A stretch of DNA of 64,000 nucleotides, taken from assembly GCA_002803225.1 (NCBI GenBank), contig NXFV01000145.1, positions 1 to 64,000 of the forward strand, written 5' to 3'. This document shows, piece after piece, positions 59,859 to 64,000 of the stretch (the stretch's first letter is position 1; every line of letters begins with the position of its first letter). Made by a program: the position numbers and the translations under genes. This stretch comes from Gamarada debralockiae. Its lineage: Eukaryota; Ascomycota; Leotiomycetes; Helotiales; Hyphodiscaceae. The notes under the pieces are model-generated. The model was not told the origin of the DNA and made no database searches. It saw only the letters and a list, made by a program, of their open reading frames with translations.

Positions 59859-60163
59859 TACGAAGAACGCGGTCAAAAGTCCTGCAACTACAGGGCCTTA
59901 GCCCATTTTACAGGGCATTTCAAAGCCTGGTAATTACCAAGCGAGCCCTATAAGGCCCCTTAAACTGTGCTAGGGTCCCTGAAGATTTAAGGAGATCTCC
60001 CTAATGCGATTGGACCGCTTGCGATCAGACCTCAAGGCCGCGACAGTGCGCCAATCACCTTCAGCGACTCTACGGGGAGTCTACAGGGAAGCCCGCCTGT
60101 AATTACAGCGTGTTACAGGCTTAATACCCTGTAGTTGCAAGACTATTGACCGCGTTCTTCGTA
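59859..60163. mobile_element. MITE with about 40 bp inverted ends and TA duplication
   Basis: The element is 59861-60161 (301 bp). The left end is CGAAGAACGCGGTCAAAAGT then CCTGCAACTACAGGG. The right end on the other strand is CGAAGAACGCGGTCAATAGT then CTTGCAACTACAGGG. The match extends over about 40 bases with few mismatches. TA flanks both ends (59859-59860 and 60162-60163), as in Tc1/mariner-type elements. The interior has further small palindromes (CAGGGCCTTAGCCC-like) and no open frame. It is distinct in sequence from the MITE at 17901. Confidence 0.82.
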
Positions 60164-60553
60164 GACCGGTCCATCTTTGTAACGGAGGGTGAAGTTGCAA
60201 TGCGTACTTTTCGGTGAGAGCTAGCGTGCGAAGGTACAGCCGACAGGGTTGAAATTTAGGTACCCTTGATACCTCCATACTTGTACTCAACTGTCCTAAA
60301 AGTTAGACTTGATGAACACTCGCCTCATATCGGCGAAAAATCATTCCCTATTGTGGTTCTATTCGGGATGAAGATGTAGAACATCAAGGATGCTCACTAA
60401 GAACTAGACTATCTCCTAGTCTAAAAGGCTGAGATAGCGAAGAAGTAAGCACAAATTTAAGAGGGGATAACATAATAGGGCAAGAATCATACTTCCTCAA
60501 TGTAACGTGTAGGCTGTAGATGGATATAGGCTGTAGATAAAAAAATACCCCAA

Positions 60554-61081
60554 CTAGGAATATATGCTTAAATGTAGCTGTTACAAAGTATGAAGTAAAA
60601 CACCCTTAAATAAAAAGAAAGCACGAGCTTGCGGGAGGTGTTAGCCACATAGCCACAATCCACAATATTACTAAGAGATTAATAAACAAATCCGATTAAC
60701 GGAAAAAGGATTTCCCGAAAGCACCGCGCTCTCTTCTCTTCTCAGGCAAAGTCTACATGGGTGCCAGCCTGCGGCTCACACAAAGCCTTCGAAATTGATT
60801 GGAGTATTGGAATATTGGAATTTCAATTGAGAAACGTTAAGAATAAGTAGCTCGTAGGTATAAGGTAGATGTGGCGCACAGACAGTAGTGCTGTACTATG
60901 GCGAACACGTGATACTAAACATGAGAAACATTAGTACAGTAGAATAGGATTAAGTAGACAGTGAACTTTGAACAGGAAAGATTATAGGAAGAAATAGTAT
61001 GTATATAAATATATATTAGGAAAAGACATAGGTCTAGGAATAGGTGCTTAGACGTAGCTGTTACAAAAGATGAAGCAAAAC
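60554..61081 (+). repeat. Pair of 48 bp direct repeats 480 bp apart
   Basis: 60554-60601 (CTAGGAATATATGCTTAAATG then TAGCTGTTACAAA) matches 61034-61081 (CTAGGAATAGGTGCTTAGACG then TAGCTGTTACAAA). Most differences are G or C in the second copy against A or T in the first. Flanking 60640-60740 also resembles 63630-63730 (shared ATATTACTAA and GCGCTCTCT blocks). Confidence 0.65.
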
Positions 61082-61502
61082 TTTCGAATATACTGTAAGC
61101 TTCGAAACCGGCTTCCTCCCAAATACTCTTTCATTCGAAGTCGGCCCCACTTTATAAGCTAATCCTTGCGTGCAGCCTTGCCGTTTTCAGCATAGCGTGG
61201 TGCAAGGGTAATATTCCGATGTACATCTTGCTCCGAGCTCTCGTCATCATCTCGTTTTTAGTCATCACTCGCCGTTGCTTCTTCTATATCCATTCTTTAC
61301 TATGTCCCACTCGTGGTATCTCGAAAGGGCCCAAGGAATATCAAAAATTCCAACCATTTGCCATCCTTATCGTTGTCAAAGGCCCTACTTCCTTCCACTC
61401 TCAAGTAGAGGCCTACTCACATCCTCATAGCCAGAACTCTTTTCCTTTGTAACGACAGTGACTGTAGCCTCCGGCATGTTCTTCGCCAGGAAACCCTCTG
61501 AC

Positions 61503-63279
61503 TTAATCCTTGTCATATTCTGGTCTCCGCAACCTAAGCAGAAGTTTGCTGTGAAAGACAGTTCGCATAAGCCAATTGGACGTCTGATTATAGAGGCTAA
61601 AGGGTTGACCTCCGGACGTGAGATAGCAATAGGAAATAAAATCGACATTTTGTACAAAAAGACAAAACCCACCTTCTGGGTTCCTCTTGAGCAATACTTG
61701 CGTCGTTACTAGATTCAGAATTGCCCATGCTGCCTGCATAAACACCAGGTCCGCAACGAGAACCGCCAGAAAGAGCGATCCAAACGCTTTGCGCACTGGA
61801 ACCTGGCACAGATACTGCGTTACAATAACAGCTGGTGCTGTTCCTAACGGCCCTGTCGTGTGTCCAAGTACCGCGTAGCTGTCGTTTGCAGGCCCTGGCG
61901 GCGCGTTATAAGCGGCTTCATATGTCAGAGTCGTTGTGAAGTTCTCCGAATACGTGGCTAGAGTAGTGGCGTTCAAGAGGATATTAGATAGTGGGGAGTA
62001 GGATTGCCCAAGGTCGATTAGAATCGAGGAATAAAAAGCTTTGGCGAGTGTAGAGGCTTGGATCCAGATGTTTGGTGAGGTTTGGGTAGAAATGAGAGCG
62101 GGGAATGTGACAGAATCATTGCCAAACATAGCATTGCCATCGCTGTTTATTTCTTCGCGCATGAAACGATACCCGATAGTTAGGAAACTTTGGTCGGTGA
62201 TATCTTCTATAGACGTGTTTGGTCTAAGGACTAGCATGGTGTTAGGGGGGCTTAAAAACCTGGAGAGGTATGCTTACATAGTACTCCCTTTCTGATGAAA
62301 TCTCCAGTAGCGAAGGAAGCAACTCTATTTTTTTCCATTTCCTCTACCAAATCTAACCAAGACATTGATCTTCTTGAATTTCAGCATAGCCATGGGAACG
62401 AGATAATTTCGACGTACAGTAATGATTCTCCCCACCAACTACTTGCTTTCAAATCAGGATCACGATGTATAAATGAAAAGTCTCCACTACGGAAGCCAGC
62501 ATTGAGAGTGGTTTCAGGGACGAAATTATATTCCGTTGTGAAATTAATACTCGTTATTCCAGCTTCATCGTAGAGACTACACGATGAGTATGCCTAGTTG
62601 TTCTCTATTAAAATTTGTGTCTGCTGCTTCAAGCTATGAACTTACAGTGAGATCAGCACCCCATTGACTCACAGCGGCTTGATTAACAAGGCGATCTTCT
62701 GCCTCTAACCCTATCATAATGAAGTCAACAGTGCAGTTTTCGAGGATATTGTTATAATATGTCAAGGCTGATAAGAACGTATAATCGGCCCCATTGGTTC
62801 GATATATGCTTGATATTGTGTGTGTAAGGCCAGTTTCATTTGTGAAAAATACTGGAAGTTGTAAGTGTAAGATAATGGAGTGCATATTTAACGACTAACC
62901 ACTGTTAACTGGAATAGTTTGTGGATTACAACTTGGTTTCACCTGGATAAATGAAGTTATTATACCGTTTTCCTTGCTCTTTACCGAGACGCAGTACTTT
63001 ACTTGCAAAATACGAACTCCCTGCTAAGTGATTAAACCACAAGTTCTGTGCGACTGTCGAATTGGGATCCGTAGCATACACAACACTATTATATTAATAT
63101 AGGGATGCAAGGATACAAGAACAAGGACAAGAAACTTACTCCATGTTGTAGCCGTTTGAAACGACGTTCAATAAGGAGAAGAGGGCCAAAGCTATAGTTC
63201 CGCCAATGAGAGCTACTGGCATAAACCATGCATACGGATATGGCCTTGAAATATTGTAGCTGAATAATGACGGAGACAT
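61503..63279 (-). CDS. Multi-pass membrane protein of unknown function (second family)
   Basis: About seven exons can be joined from MSPSLFSYNISRPYPYAWFM at 63279 to RRPEYDKD at 61503. Residues about 18-40 form a first membrane segment (FMPVALIGGTIALALFSLLN). A long extracytosolic region follows with Asn-rich glycosylation-like sites (NSTVAQ, LNATTLA, ENFTTTL) and conserved Cys, including VKPSCNPQTIPVNS and ENCTVDFIMIG. A late membrane segment (AFGSLFLAVLVADLVFMQAA) precedes a basic cytosolic tail. The splice after the tail start KRNPEG is uncertain because both forms stay open. This family of large fungal membrane proteins is widespread and uncharacterised. It differs from the 660-residue protein at 35573. 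I see no stop or frameshift, but the many short exons lower certainty. Confidence 0.65.
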
Positions 63280-64000
63280 AGTGTAAAGGATAGAGATTCT
63301 GGTAGGCAATTTTGGCAGAGAGATATAGGGTAGAGTCGATCTGTTAGAGGTAAGAGTTGTTTCCAGGCGTTTTGTGCAATATATAGAACCCAGGGCTAGA
63401 AACGGAGCTGCCTAATCTAAGCGCCGAACAAAGACTGCGGTGGCAGTGGGTGATGACGAAAAATGCACTGCGCTTTACTAAAAACGGCAAAGCTTCCCGC
63501 AGGGATTAGCTCACAAAGTGGGGCCAACTTTCCATGTGAGGGTGTAGGGAAGAGCCGGTTTTGAAGTTTACTGTATAAAAAGAAAGCAGCATCGACTATA
63601 TTGAGGCGTCTGAAACAGCGAGGCAAGCCACTAGCTTACAAGCCACAAAGATTACGTAAGATATTACTAAACACGGACCGGGAAAACCAAACGCCGAAGG
63701 CCCTGCGCTCTCTCTCTTCGAAGGCATACTGTAGTAATATTAGAAGGTCTAAAAACTGGTCATATATTACGTCTTAATACTACTGGAAACACTGCCAAGA
63801 GCTGCCTCACCAGCCGCTCAATCATTCCCACTTCTTGCAGAAGCCTGACAATTATCATACCTTGAAGCAGGTGTCAATATCGTACTGTTCACTAACTCGT
63901 TGTAAAATTATTCTGCGACAGAGGTAATGCCTCCTTTGGTACGTTCCAAGTTTGACCTTTTGGTCGTGGATATTCACTGCCTGCGGCATTCAGAAGATTA
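63280..64000. other. Upstream flank with repeat remnants
   Basis: It holds the promoter of the minus-strand membrane-protein gene. 63630-63730 resembles 60640-60740. No gene is recognised to the end of the window. Confidence 0.4.

Larger units (their letters stand above)
59170..61502. other. Interval with a MITE and diverged repeats
   Basis: No gene is recognised in 2.3 kb. It contains the MITE at 59861-60161 and the direct repeats at 60554 and 61034 (both listed). The part from 60300 to 61100 is AT-rich. Confidence 0.5.

Overview
The window is nuclear DNA of a filamentous ascomycete (Pezizomycotina). Most genes carry short GT-AG introns of about 45-180 bp. The gene content is typical of such fungi: an RTA1-like protein, a HET-domain protein, STAND-type N-terminal domains, a Spc3 subunit, Pmp3 and RanBP2 zinc fingers. 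A leotiomycete-like genome is my guess only. Many sequences are duplicated and then decayed, and several second copies show an excess of C-to-T and G-to-A changes, as repeat-induced point mutation (RIP) would leave. No rRNA, tRNA or CRISPR was found.

Layout. 0-10 kb: RTA1-like membrane protein (-), seven-exon catalase (-), sulfite-oxidase-type molybdopterin enzyme (+), Pro-rich one-TM protein (+). 10-22 kb: relic of a hybrid histidine kinase (+), ULD-type ubiquitin-like protein with a STAND-like N-terminus (-), cupin (-), a 319 bp TA-flanked MITE, broken ankyrin repeats (-), and an MCT-type MFS transporter pseudogene (-). 23-25 kb: two intact housekeeping genes, Pmp3-type proteolipid and signal peptidase subunit Spc3. 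25-35 kb: an intact HET-domain gene (-), then a divergent pair encoding the two halves of a biotin-dependent acyl-CoA carboxylase (carboxyltransferase -, biotin carboxylase/BCCP +), then an inverted, deleted HET copy and a caspase-like relic. 35-38 kb: a large multi-pass membrane protein with a decayed partial duplicate of its own 3' end. 38-43 kb: gene-poor DNA holding a copy of the carboxylase 3' end and of its downstream DNA. 43-50 kb: an ERI1-like/RRM/RanBP2 zinc-finger protein (+) and a STAND-N/ankyrin protein (-). 50-64 kb: transposon relic (MULE), then the remains of what looks like a specialised-metabolism cluster (intact SnoaL-like protein, broken 2OG-Fe(II) oxygenase, damaged cytochrome P450), a second MITE of 301 bp, diverged direct repeats, and a second multi-pass membrane protein (-).

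How they fit together. The strongest functional unit is the head-to-head carboxylase pair sharing a 328 bp promoter; it supplies every part of an acyl-CoA carboxylase (biotin carboxylase, biotin carrier, carboxyltransferase) as two polypeptides. It sits between an intact and a broken HET gene that point outwards. HET, caspase-like, ankyrin and STAND-N pieces make 18-50 kb resemble a turnover zone for fungal non-self-recognition genes. The 53-59 kb genes look like a metabolite cluster that has lost function. Exon coordinates were worked out by hand from splice motifs and reading frame. I have no transcript support.
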